From NCBI GenBank assembly GCA_016872195.1, contig VHAT01000001.1, forward strand, positions 1 through 64,000: DNA of 64,000 bases, written 5' to 3'. The position numbers and the translations under genes were made by a program. Positions 39,936 through 48,055 of this stretch are shown here, in pieces. Below the pieces are notes generated by a model, which worked only from the letters and a program-made list of their open reading frames with translations, was not told where the DNA came from and made no database searches. Every line of letters starts with the position of its first letter. Positions within the stretch are counted from its first letter, which is position 1. This stretch comes from Sphingomonadales bacterium. Lineage in GTDB: Bacteria > Bacteroidota > Bacteroidia > Chitinophagales > Chitinophagaceae.

Positions 39936-41498
39936 ATGAACGAAGACCAACGCCATACCGATTCGCTGATTCCCATAAAAAAAATCTATACAAAAGAGGA
40001 TCTGCCAACGACCGACCCCGGACAACCGGGAACTTACCCCTATACGAGAGGCGTTCAATCCGATATGTATCGGGGTAAACTCTGGACCATGCGTCAATAT
40101 GCCGGGTTCTCCACGGCAGCCGAAAGTAATAAGCGCTATCATTATCTGCTATCGCAAGGGGTCAGTGGGCTTAGTGTAGCTTTTGATCTTCCCACTCAAA
40201 TTGGTTACGATAGTGATCATCCGCTGGCCGATGGCGAAGTGGGTAAAGTGGGCGTTGCCATTGACTCTATCGAGGACATGCAGATTTTATTCGATGGGAT
40301 CCGCTTAGAGGACGTGAGCACCTCCATGACCATCAATGCCACTGGATATATCTTGCTGGGACTATATGCCGCCGTGGCCAAACAGCAAGGGGCCGATCTT
40401 TCGAAACTCAATGGTACGATACAAAATGATATTTTAAAGGAATATGCCGCTAGGGGCACCTATATCTACCCGCCTAAACCCTCGATGCGCATTATTACTG
40501 ATCTATTTGAATGGTGCAGCCATGAAGTACCCAAGTGGAATACGATCTCTATTTCAGGATACCATATCCGAGAAGCGGGTAGCACGGCCGTACAAGAAAT
40601 TGCTTTTACCTTGAGCAATGGAAAGGCCTATGTGCAAGCGGCCCTGGCAAAAGGACTTGATATCAATGTATTTGGACGCAGACTTTCATTCTTCTTTAAT
40701 GCGCACAATAATTTGTTCGAAGAAGTGGCCAAATTCAGGGCCGCTCGTCGCATGTGGGCGCAGCTGATGAAAGAGATGGGGGCTACCGATCCTAAGGCCA
40801 TGATGCTCCGCTTTCATGCCCAAACAGGTGGTAGTACGCTAACCGCACAACAACCCCTTAACAATATCGCCAGAGTAACGGTGCAGACATTGGCCGCCGT
40901 GTTAGGCGGAACACAATCCCTTCATACCAATGGGTATGACGAGGCCCTGAGTCTTCCTACCGAGCAAGCTGCGGCCATTGCCTTGCGAACCCAACAAATA
41001 ATCGCCTTCGAAAGCGGGGTAGTCGATACGGCCGATCCCTTGGCTGGTTCTTTCTTTGTGGAATCGCTTACCGACTCTATTGAGCAAGAGGCCTGGAAGC
41101 TGATGCAGACCATCGACAGCATGGGTGGCAGCGTAGCCGCCATTGAAAATGGTTTTATGCAAGAGGAAATCGCTCAAAGTGCCTATATGTTTCAGCAGCA
41201 ACTGGAGCAAGGAAAAAAGATCATCGTGGGCGTAAATAAATTCCAGACAAACGAAAAGAGCAATACCCCCCTGTTTCGGGTAGATGACAGTATTCGTTTA
41301 GCCCAAATAGAAAAATTAAAACAACTCCGACAACACCGTGATCAAAAGACTTGCTTATCGATATTATCTACCCTTCGTCAACAAGCGGTGGATGGAACCA
41401 ATATCATGCCGTCGGTGGTAGCGGCCATTGAGGCAAAATGCACCTTGGGAGAAATTTCTGATACCCTGCGGGAGGTCTTTGGTGAATACCGTCAATAG
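39936..41498 (+). CDS. Methylmalonyl-CoA mutase family protein, large catalytic subunit without B12 domain
   Basis: The 520-residue protein covers only the mutase TIM barrel: [71 protein letters not shown] and [20 protein letters not shown] match the substrate and B12 contact regions. The cobalamin-binding C-terminal domain (about 130 residues, DxHxxG) is absent, so a separate small subunit must supply it; none is in this window. It could be methylmalonyl-CoA mutase or an isobutyryl-CoA-type mutase. Electron flavoprotein and acyl-CoA genes nearby fit branched-chain or odd-chain fatty acid use. Confidence 0.9.
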   Translation: MNEDQRHTDSLIPIKKIYTKEDLPTTDPGQPGTYPYTRGVQSDMYRGKLWTMRQYAGFSTAAESNKRYHYLLSQGVSGLSVAFDLPTQIGYDSDHPLADGEVGKVGVAIDSIEDMQILFDGIRLEDVSTSMTINATGYILLGLYAAVAKQQGADLSKLNGTIQNDILKEYAARGTYIYPPKPSMRIITDLFEWCSHEVPKWNTISISGYHIREAGSTAVQEIAFTLSNGKAYVQAALAKGLDINVFGRRLSFFFNAHNNLFEEVAKFRAARRMWAQLMKEMGATDPKAMMLRFHAQTGGSTLTAQQPLNNIARVTVQTLAAVLGGTQSLHTNGYDEALSLPTEQAAAIALRTQQIIAFESGVVDTADPLAGSFFVESLTDSIEQEAWKLMQTIDSMGGSVAAIENGFMQEEIAQSAYMFQQQLEQGKKIIVGVNKFQTNEKSNTPLFRVDDSIRLAQIEKLKQLRQHRDQKTCLSILSTLRQQAVDGTNIMPSVVAAIEAKCTLGEISDTLREVFGEYRQ

Positions 41499-41516
41499 AA
41501 CAGACTATCCCCTCTC

Positions 41517-43175
41517 CTATTTTTTTTGACTGGCTGAGGCCCAATTATCTTTTAAACCAACGGTCCGATTGAAGATCAATTTTCCGTCTTGACTATCGCG
41601 ATCTAAGACAAAATAGCCCTTTCTAATAAATTGAAAACGTTCTTGGGCATGTGCTTGCGCCAAAGCCGGTTCGGCATAAACCTTCGGCAATGTGGTTAGG
41701 GATTCTTTATTCAAGTATTGTAAAAAATCAGCGGACTCATCCGTGGGATCTTCTACACTAAAGAGTCGATCATATAACCGTACCTCGAGCGGGATGGCAT
41801 GCGGTACGCTCACCCAATGCAAGGTGCCTTTTACATTTATCCCACTGGTATCGGAACCGCTCTTGCTGTTGGGCAGATGGCTGCAACGAATTTCCTGGAT
41901 AGTACCTTGGGCATCTTTAATGACCTCGTCGCAACGAATGATATATGCACTTTTAAGACGAACCATTTGTCCCGGGGCCAGGCGGAAATATTTCTTGGGA
42001 GGCTGCTCCATAAAATCGTCCCTCTCTATATAAAGTGTATTACTAAAAGGGATCTGCCGGTGGCCGGCTTCGGGATCTTCCGGGTTATTCTCGGTACTGA
42101 GCCATTCCTCTCCACTATAGTCGGTCAACACCAGCTTGACCGGATCAAAGACCACCATTCGACGCAATGCGATCTGATTAAGGTCTTCGCGTACACAGAA
42201 TTCAAGCAAGCCCATATCGACCATATTGTCTCGCTTTGCAATGCCGATCCGTTCACAAAACGCTCGAATACTATGGGGGGTGTAGCCTCGTCTGCGCAAT
42301 CCGCTGATCGTAGGCATCCGGGGGTCGTCCCATCCACTTACCCTTTTCTCATTGACCAATTGTAATAATTTCCGTTTGCTGGTAACGGTATAGTTGATAT
42401 TTCTACGAGCGAACTCATATTGATGCGAGGGATAGATCCCTAATTGTCTGATGAGCCAATCATACAGCTCGCGGTGTGGAACGAACTCCATGGTACAGAT
42501 CGAATGTGTGACCTCCTCGATGGCATCGCTTTGGCCATGGGCAAAATCATACATGGGATAGATACACCACTTGTTGCCCGTACGGTGATGATGGGCATGT
42601 TTTATACGATAGAGAATAGGATCACGCATCAGCATATTGATGTGCTGCATGTCAATACGAGCCCGCAGGGTGCGAGCGCCATCGGGAAACTCTCCATTGC
42701 GCATCCGCGTAAACAAGTCGAAATTCTCTTCGATGGTACGATTTCTATACGGGCTATCGGTACCGGGTGTGGTAGGCGTTCCTTTTTGTGCGGCAATTTC
42801 CTCGGGTGTACTATCATCGACATAAGCAAGTCCCTTTTCGATCAACTGGACGGCAAAACCGTATAGCTGATCGAAATAATCGCTCGCATATCGCTCATGC
42901 TTCCACTCGAATCCCAGCCAACGAACATCTTCCTTGATGCTATTGACATACTCCGTTTCTTCGGTAGCGGGGTTAGTATCGTCAAATCGTAGGTTGGTGT
43001 ACCCTGGAAATCGTTGTGTAAGCCCAAAATTCAAACAAATACTCGAGGCATGCCCAAGATGCAAATATCCATTGGGCTCGGGAGGAAAACGGGTGACGAT
43101 CGCAGCGTGCTTTCCCGCTTGCAGATCCCCTTCTATGATCTCCTCAATAAAATTCAGACTTTTTTCTTCGGACAT
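41517..43175 (-). CDS. glnS: Glutaminyl-tRNA synthetase
   Basis: Starting at the ATG at 43175, the 552-residue class I synthetase has RFPPEPNGYLHLGHASSICL with the HIGH motif, FRDDTNP-like FDDTNPATEE, LRLRFD-type segments such as FDLFTRMRNGEFPDG, and VTSKRKLLQLV as the KMSKS equivalent. The length and SICL and VTSKRKL motifs identify GlnRS rather than GluRS. It charges tRNA-Gln directly. It lies 32 bases after the cupin gene and is the last gene of the minus-strand run from 47.5 kb. Confidence 0.96.
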   Translation of the reverse strand: MSEEKSLNFIEEIIEGDLQAGKHAAIVTRFPPEPNGYLHLGHASSICLNFGLTQRFPGYTNLRFDDTNPATEETEYVNSIKEDVRWLGFEWKHERYASDYFDQLYGFAVQLIEKGLAYVDDSTPEEIAAQKGTPTTPGTDSPYRNRTIEENFDLFTRMRNGEFPDGARTLRARIDMQHINMLMRDPILYRIKHAHHHRTGNKWCIYPMYDFAHGQSDAIEEVTHSICTMEFVPHRELYDWLIRQLGIYPSHQYEFARRNINYTVTSKRKLLQLVNEKRVSGWDDPRMPTISGLRRRGYTPHSIRAFCERIGIAKRDNMVDMGLLEFCVREDLNQIALRRMVVFDPVKLVLTDYSGEEWLSTENNPEDPEAGHRQIPFSNTLYIERDDFMEQPPKKYFRLAPGQMVRLKSAYIIRCDEVIKDAQGTIQEIRCSHLPNSKSGSDTSGINVKGTLHWVSVPHAIPLEVRLYDRLFSVEDPTDESADFLQYLNKESLTTLPKVYAEPALAQAHAQERFQFIRKGYFVLDRDSQDGKLIFNRTVGLKDNWASASQKK

Positions 43176-43207
43176 AGCCAATAAAAATGGTCACGAAGAT
43201 AGACCAA

Positions 43208-43714
43208 TTAAGGCAAGCGACAACGAGAAAGGATCAGCTCTTGGTAGTGTGGAAACTGTGCGCACAACCTGGCAGCACCCGCCATCTCAAAATCAGAAAA
43301 GTCAAAACCGGGCGATACTGTACAACCCACAAAACAATAAGCAGATCCAGGGGCCGGCTCACTGGCAAACCAGGTGCCAGCCGGAACCACCAACTGACAA
43401 AGTCTGTCTACCGCAATACCTGCTCCCAATGTATGGAGCTGATACCGACCCTGTGCATCCAGACAATGTATCCATAGCGGATCGCCCTGATAAAAATGCC
43501 AGCACTCATCACTTTTAAGCCGATGAAAGGCCGAAAATTCACCCGCTTGTAATAAAAAATAAATGGCCGTGGACACTACCCGATCGCCTGTAAAATCCGC
43601 AGGCAACGAGGTAGCCGGTACTACTAACGAAGAGCGGTAGCTCGAACGGTAATGCCCGCCCTCGGGATGCGGCTCCAATTGGTATTTATCGATCAGTGTA
43701 CGGGCGACAGACAT
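43208..43714 (-). CDS. Cupin domain protein, DUF985 family
   Basis: The 168 residues have the DUF985 cupin pattern: YQLEPHPEGGHYRSSYRS near the start, STAIYFLLQAGEFSAFHRLKSDECWHFYQGDPL and a late FDFSDFEMAGAARL segment. His and Glu in SDECWHF are likely metal ligands. The function is unknown. Its first base overlaps the stop of the upstream hydrolase gene by one base, so they are coupled. Confidence 0.85.
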   Translation of the reverse strand: MSVARTLIDKYQLEPHPEGGHYRSSYRSSLVVPATSLPADFTGDRVVSTAIYFLLQAGEFSAFHRLKSDECWHFYQGDPLWIHCLDAQGRYQLHTLGAGIAVDRLCQLVVPAGTWFASEPAPGSAYCFVGCTVSPGFDFSDFEMAGAARLCAQFPHYQELILSRCRLP

Positions 43715-45606
43715 CAGAATCCTTTCTTTGTGCTGGAAGCGGCACCCCCTACGGTAACGGAAGAGCTTCCTAAGACCTTAATTTCTGCGCTTATAAAATC
43801 AGTGGCCTTTGCCTTGTAAATATTCTCTACGTATTGCTGGGGATTACGATCGATATAGGGAAACCAGGTGCTATGAATTTGGATCATCACCCGATGTCCT
43901 TTTTTGAAAGTATGCAAGATATCTTGTAAAGGAATCTGCAGATCCGTTGGCTCCCCCGGAACAAAGGGCTCGGGTTTTTCAAAGCTATTACGAAACCTTC
44001 CCCTGAACACTTCGTGACGTACCAGCTGCTGATATCCCCCCATTTTTACAGTGGGCGGATTATGCGGATAATCTGGATGATCGTTGGGATAGACATCGAT
44101 AAGCTTTACGATAAAATCGGCATCGGTGGTCGATAAGATCACTTTTAGTTTGGCCAAGATCTCGCCGGCCAGGGTAAGATCATCTTGCAGCACTGGGGTA
44201 CTAAAGGTGAGTACATCCGGACGTCTTGAGGCTTCGCGTTGATCATCGCTCATAAAATTTCGGGGCGTAAACGTAAGCCCTTCGGTTTGCGATGTGTACG
44301 GCACGGGTTTGGCCGGATCCGATACGTAGCGAAATTGCGCATCACTGCGCAAGGGCTTATTGATACTGAGTTGTCCCTGCTCACCGAAGTAAAGTTGAAC
44401 GGGAGCGATATCGGCAGGAGGCCATTGAGCGAAACGCTCCCACTTTTTTGTTCCTGTATTGTACATCAGGGCCTCGGGTAGGGCGGGATCTTTTTCGTCC
44501 TTTAGGTGAAAGGCAAAGAAACGAGCTTCTACATCACGCTGAAAAAAGTAGGCAATGCTATCCCCGAAATACAAATTATTATGTATCGAACGGGGATTAT
44601 CCCTTGACCAATCACCATGCCCCCATGGACCCATCACAATCGCATTTTTGGCTCCCGGGGTAGACTGCTCTATTTTCTTGTAGATATTCAAGGGGCCGTA
44701 AAGATCCTCAGCATCGAACCAGCCCCCCACTGTAAGAACAGCAGGCTTGATATTAGTAAGATGAGGCAACAAACTGCGTTTTTGCCAAAAGCTGTCGTAA
44801 TTGGGGTGATCGTTGATCTGCTGCCAGAAAAAATTATCATGATGATACTTTTCGGTGAAGGAACTGAGTGGACCTTGTTGCAGATGAAAATCGTATCCGT
44901 CGGCCACTGGCTTCTCATAAAAACGCATCAACTGCGGAGCATACCAATCTTCGCGAGTGGTATCGGTCTTTTGGTATCCAAACACCGCAAAAGCGGCCGT
45001 ATAGCTTTGAAGATATGCGCCCATGTGATGAAAATCATCAAAGAAAAAATCCGAAATGGGTGCTTGGGGAGAAACCGCTTTTAAAGCGGGGTGTGCATCC
45101 GGAAGCGACGCAGCGGAGTAAAACCCGGGATAGGAGATCCCATAGATACCCACACGGCCATTGTTTCTGGGTAAGTTACGCGTCATCCAGTCTATTGTAT
45201 CCCAGGTATCGGAACTCTCATCGATATCTTTTTTATTACGAGGATCGTTACCCGGAATATTAGGGGTCATATTATTAAAGACCCCTTCGCTCATATAACG
45301 GCCTCGCACATCTTGAAACGCCAGGATATAACCTTGCTGAACTAGGTATCGGGAGGGATGATTATAGGTGTTGAAATCGCCGTAAGAAGACGCATTGTAG
45401 CAGGTCCTGTTTAGCAAAACCGGATATTTTTTTGTGGTGTCCTTTGGCGTATAGACCAATAAGAATAGATGCACACCATCTCGCATCCGCACACGATACT
45501 CCGCCTTGGTATAATGGGTACGCATGTACAACGAGTCTTGATTGATAGATTGAGCATAAAGTGATACGCTCAAAAAAATAAGACTAAGCAGTAGGATCCT
45601 TTGCAT
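43714..45606 (-). CDS. Exported CocE/NonD family hydrolase (X-Pro dipeptidyl-peptidase-like)
   Basis: The ATG at 45606 opens a signal peptide (QRILLLSLIFLSVSLYAQ) and yields 630 residues. An alpha/beta-hydrolase core holds the nucleophile in VGIYGISYPGFYSAASLPD, preceded by QDVRGRYMSEGVF. The C-terminal jelly-roll (about 400-630) includes VMIQIHSTWFPYIDRNPQ. Members cleave X-Pro peptides, cocaine or beta-lactam acyl groups, so a periplasmic peptidase or acylase is likely. It lies 34 bases downstream of yggS and is translationally coupled to the cupin gene. Confidence 0.88.
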   Translation of the reverse strand: MQRILLLSLIFLSVSLYAQSINQDSLYMRTHYTKAEYRVRMRDGVHLFLLVYTPKDTTKKYPVLLNRTCYNASSYGDFNTYNHPSRYLVQQGYILAFQDVRGRYMSEGVFNNMTPNIPGNDPRNKKDIDESSDTWDTIDWMTRNLPRNNGRVGIYGISYPGFYSAASLPDAHPALKAVSPQAPISDFFFDDFHHMGAYLQSYTAAFAVFGYQKTDTTREDWYAPQLMRFYEKPVADGYDFHLQQGPLSSFTEKYHHDNFFWQQINDHPNYDSFWQKRSLLPHLTNIKPAVLTVGGWFDAEDLYGPLNIYKKIEQSTPGAKNAIVMGPWGHGDWSRDNPRSIHNNLYFGDSIAYFFQRDVEARFFAFHLKDEKDPALPEALMYNTGTKKWERFAQWPPADIAPVQLYFGEQGQLSINKPLRSDAQFRYVSDPAKPVPYTSQTEGLTFTPRNFMSDDQREASRRPDVLTFSTPVLQDDLTLAGEILAKLKVILSTTDADFIVKLIDVYPNDHPDYPHNPPTVKMGGYQQLVRHEVFRGRFRNSFEKPEPFVPGEPTDLQIPLQDILHTFKKGHRVMIQIHSTWFPYIDRNPQQYVENIYKAKATDFISAEIKVLGSSSVTVGGAASSTKKGF

Positions 45607-45640
45607 GATAAAACTGAATTTGTGATTGAAGCTAAGAAGA

Positions 45641-46300
45641 TTAGGGACGTGCGCCAAACAGAAGACTCCCCACCCTGACCATATTACTACCACAGGAAAT
45701 GGCAATTGGATAATCGCTGCTCATCCCCATAGAGAGTATACGAAGCGGACTATCCGCTCGCAGGCTATTGCACCGATCAAAGATCGATCTCAATGCCGTG
45801 AACTCCGCTTTGATCTGCTCCGTATTCTCCGTAAAACTGGCCATACCCATCAACCCTATAATTCGAATAGATGGATAGTGTACGGCCTGCTGTAACAGAT
45901 CCAGTACTTCTTCTTGGTCCAACCCGAACTTGGTTTCTTCGGTTGCAATATGGACCTGGAGCATGACGTCCAAGATACGGCCGCACTTTTGAGCCTGTTT
46001 ATTGATCTCTTGTAAAAGAGATGGACTATCCACTCCTTGTATGGAGGCACAGAAGGGCGCAATGTACTTGACCTTATTTCGTTGAAGATGCCCTATAAAG
46101 TGCCAGCGTATATCGGAGGGAAGCTGAGGCTGTTTTTCTACCAGCTCTTGCACATAATTTTCTGCAAAGTCGCGATGCCCTAATTGATAGAGCTCCTCGA
46201 TATCCTCTACCGGCTTTTTTTTGGATACCGCTAACAAGCTGACCCCTTGCTCATCCAATTCTTTTTTTAGCTGATGGTAAGCGACTACATTGACCGGCAT
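45641..46300 (-). CDS. yggS: YggS family pyridoxal phosphate homeostasis protein
   Basis: At 219 residues this is a PLP-binding alanine-racemase-fold protein: SLLAVSKKKPVEDIEELY with the PLP lysine, RDFAENYVQELVEK, WHFIGHLQRNKVKY and SMGMSSDYPIAISCGSNMVRVG near the end are family-defining. It buffers PLP and has no known catalytic role. It lies nine bases after the acyl-CoA dehydrogenase stop. Confidence 0.95.
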   Translation of the reverse strand: MPVNVVAYHQLKKELDEQGVSLLAVSKKKPVEDIEELYQLGHRDFAENYVQELVEKQPQLPSDIRWHFIGHLQRNKVKYIAPFCASIQGVDSPSLLQEINKQAQKCGRILDVMLQVHIATEETKFGLDQEEVLDLLQQAVHYPSIRIIGLMGMASFTENTEQIKAEFTALRSIFDRCNSLRADSPLRILSMGMSSDYPIAISCGSNMVRVGSLLFGARP

Positions 46301-46309
46301 GCCGCAAAT

Positions 46310-47464
46310 TTACTTTAAAATACCCCTACTGATCACAATGCGTTGCACCTCACTGGTGCCCTCATAGATCTGCGTGATCTTGGCATCGCGCATTAGGCGT
46401 TCTACATGATATTCCTTTACATAGCCGTAGCCACCATGTATCTGAACGGCCTCGGTGCTGGCCCACATGGCCGTCTCGGAGGCAAATACTTTGGCCATAG
46501 AGGAACTGATCGTATAATCCTGCCCGTTGTCCTTTTGCCAGGCGGCCTTAAGACAAAGCAAACGAGCGGCATCAACGCGAGTGGCCATATCGGCCAACTT
46601 AAAGGCGATGATCTGATGATTCATGATCTCGGTACCAAAGGCCTTTCTGGTTTTAGCATACTCGGTAGAAAATTCCAGGGACCCACTTGCTATTCCGAGG
46701 GCTTGGGCCGCAATTCCAATCCGACCACCAGCCAGGGTTTTCATGGCAAAGGTAAATCCGAACCCATCGGCACCGATCCGGTTTTCCTTGGGCACTTTTA
46801 CATCGTTGAACATGACCGTATGCGTATCACTGGCGCGAATGCCCATTTTATTTTCTTTGGCAGCCACGACCACTCCTGGCCAGTTCTTCTCGACGATCAG
46901 ACAATTGATCCCCTTGGGACCTTTGGCAGGATCGGTTTGCGCCATCACCAGGTATACAGAGGCTGTTCCACCATTGGTGATCCAATTTTTAGTTCCGTTC
47001 AACAAATAATAATCGCCCTTATCTTCAGCGGTTGTACGCTGCGAAGTAGCATCACTTCCGGCCTCGGGCTCACTTAACATAAAAGCCCCAATGTAGAGGT
47101 CATTGTCTTTTTTTCCGCGAGCCAACGGAGTCAGATATTGTTTCTTTTGTTGTTCGGTGCCGTACTCCTGCAAACCATAGCACACCAAACTATTGTTGAC
47201 ACTCATACAAACGCTGGTGCTGGCATCTAGCTTACTGATCTCTTCCATGGCCAGCACATAGCTGACCGTATCGAGACCGGCTCCACCATAGGCCGGATCG
47301 ACCATCATTCCCATAAATCCCAGATCGGCCAATTGCAGGACCTGCTCTTTGGGAAACTGCTGTATTTCGTCTCTTTCGATAACGCCAGGCAGACATTGCT
47401 GACGAGCAAAATCGCGAGCAGCTTGTTGGATCATCAACTGTTCTTCGGTAAACTGAAATTGCAT
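46310..47464 (-). CDS. Acyl-CoA dehydrogenase
   Basis: From the ATG at 47464 the protein has 384 residues. It has EEQLMIQQAARDFARQQCLPG at the N-terminus, FMLSEPEAGSDATSQRTTA, NGTKNWITNGGTASVYLV, FDKMGIRASDTH-type KMGIRASDTHTVMFNDVKVP and the catalytic Glu in ITQIYEGTSEVQRIVISR. This is a short/branched-chain acyl-CoA dehydrogenase of the FAD-dependent family; EtfAB encoded at 14-15.8 kb should accept its electrons. It leads a minus-strand run acd-yggS-cocE-cupin-glnS. Confidence 0.93.
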   Translation of the reverse strand: MQFQFTEEQLMIQQAARDFARQQCLPGVIERDEIQQFPKEQVLQLADLGFMGMMVDPAYGGAGLDTVSYVLAMEEISKLDASTSVCMSVNNSLVCYGLQEYGTEQQKKQYLTPLARGKKDNDLYIGAFMLSEPEAGSDATSQRTTAEDKGDYYLLNGTKNWITNGGTASVYLVMAQTDPAKGPKGINCLIVEKNWPGVVVAAKENKMGIRASDTHTVMFNDVKVPKENRIGADGFGFTFAMKTLAGGRIGIAAQALGIASGSLEFSTEYAKTRKAFGTEIMNHQIIAFKLADMATRVDAARLLCLKAAWQKDNGQDYTISSSMAKVFASETAMWASTEAVQIHGGYGYVKEYHVERLMRDAKITQIYEGTSEVQRIVISRGILK

Positions 47465-47500
47465 AGGGACAATTTTGAAAGCAAACAAGTGTTAGTTTTG

Positions 47501-47508
47501 CAAAGATA
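47501..47508 (-). promoter_or_regulatory. -7 promoter box TATCTTTG of the acyl-CoA dehydrogenase operon
   Basis: A perfect TAnnTTTG match on the minus strand, leaving a 36-base leader. Confidence 0.6.
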
Positions 47509-47586
47509 AGGTGCCGCAACAGACCAACCGGCTGAATTTTAACGAATCACAGGAGGTAGCCGACCGGAGCAGAGCCGAAATTGACC

Positions 47587-47594
47587 TACCTTTG
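47587..47594 (+). promoter_or_regulatory. -7 promoter box TACCTTTG of ccmE
   Basis: A perfect TAnnTTTG match 17 bases upstream of the ccmE ATG. Confidence 0.6.
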
Positions 47595-47611
47595 TAAAGA
47601 ATTTTCAGACT

Positions 47612-48046
47612 ATGAAAACGATGCATATCATCTTATTGGTCCTGATCGCGGCCAGTATAGCCGTACTGGTGAGTTTTACCAATACCACCAGCACCTACGA
47701 TACCATCGAAACGGCCAAAGAAAAATCGGGAACCTATGTGCATCTGATGGCAAAACTCGATAAATCGGCCCCCATTGAGTATGATGCGCTCAATAATCCC
47801 AATTACCTGAGCTTTACGGCGGTCGATTCGCTGGGTTCCTCAGTCAAAGTTGTTTATCACAGTGCCAAGCCGGATAATTTAGAAATGAGTGATAAACTGG
47901 TCTTAAAAGGAAAATTCAATAATGGATACTTTGAATGTGAAGAGATCCAAACCAAGTGTCCCTCAAAATACAAAGAGGCCGAAGCCCAAGGCAAAACGCA
48001 TCCCGGCAACGTACCTGACCCCCGTAATGGCAATGCCACCAATTAA
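47612..48046 (+). CDS. ccmE: Cytochrome c maturation protein CcmE, CxxxY variant
   Basis: The 144-residue protein has an N-terminal transmembrane helix (IILLVLIAASIAVLVSF) and the CcmE/CycJ OB-fold (TYVHLMAKLDKSAPIEYD to LVLKGKFNNGYFECEEI). The heme-binding site, HxxxY in E. coli, is here CPSKY, with Cys116 and Tyr120. Such CxxxY forms are known in archaea and some deltaproteobacteria, where heme is attached through Cys. CcmE shuttles heme to CcmF, encoded next. CcmA, B, C and H are not in the window. Confidence 0.88.
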   Translation: MKTMHIILLVLIAASIAVLVSFTNTTSTYDTIETAKEKSGTYVHLMAKLDKSAPIEYDALNNPNYLSFTAVDSLGSSVKVVYHSAKPDNLEMSDKLVLKGKFNNGYFECEEIQTKCPSKYKEAEAQGKTHPGNVPDPRNGNATN

Positions 48047-48055
48047 AATAAGCGC

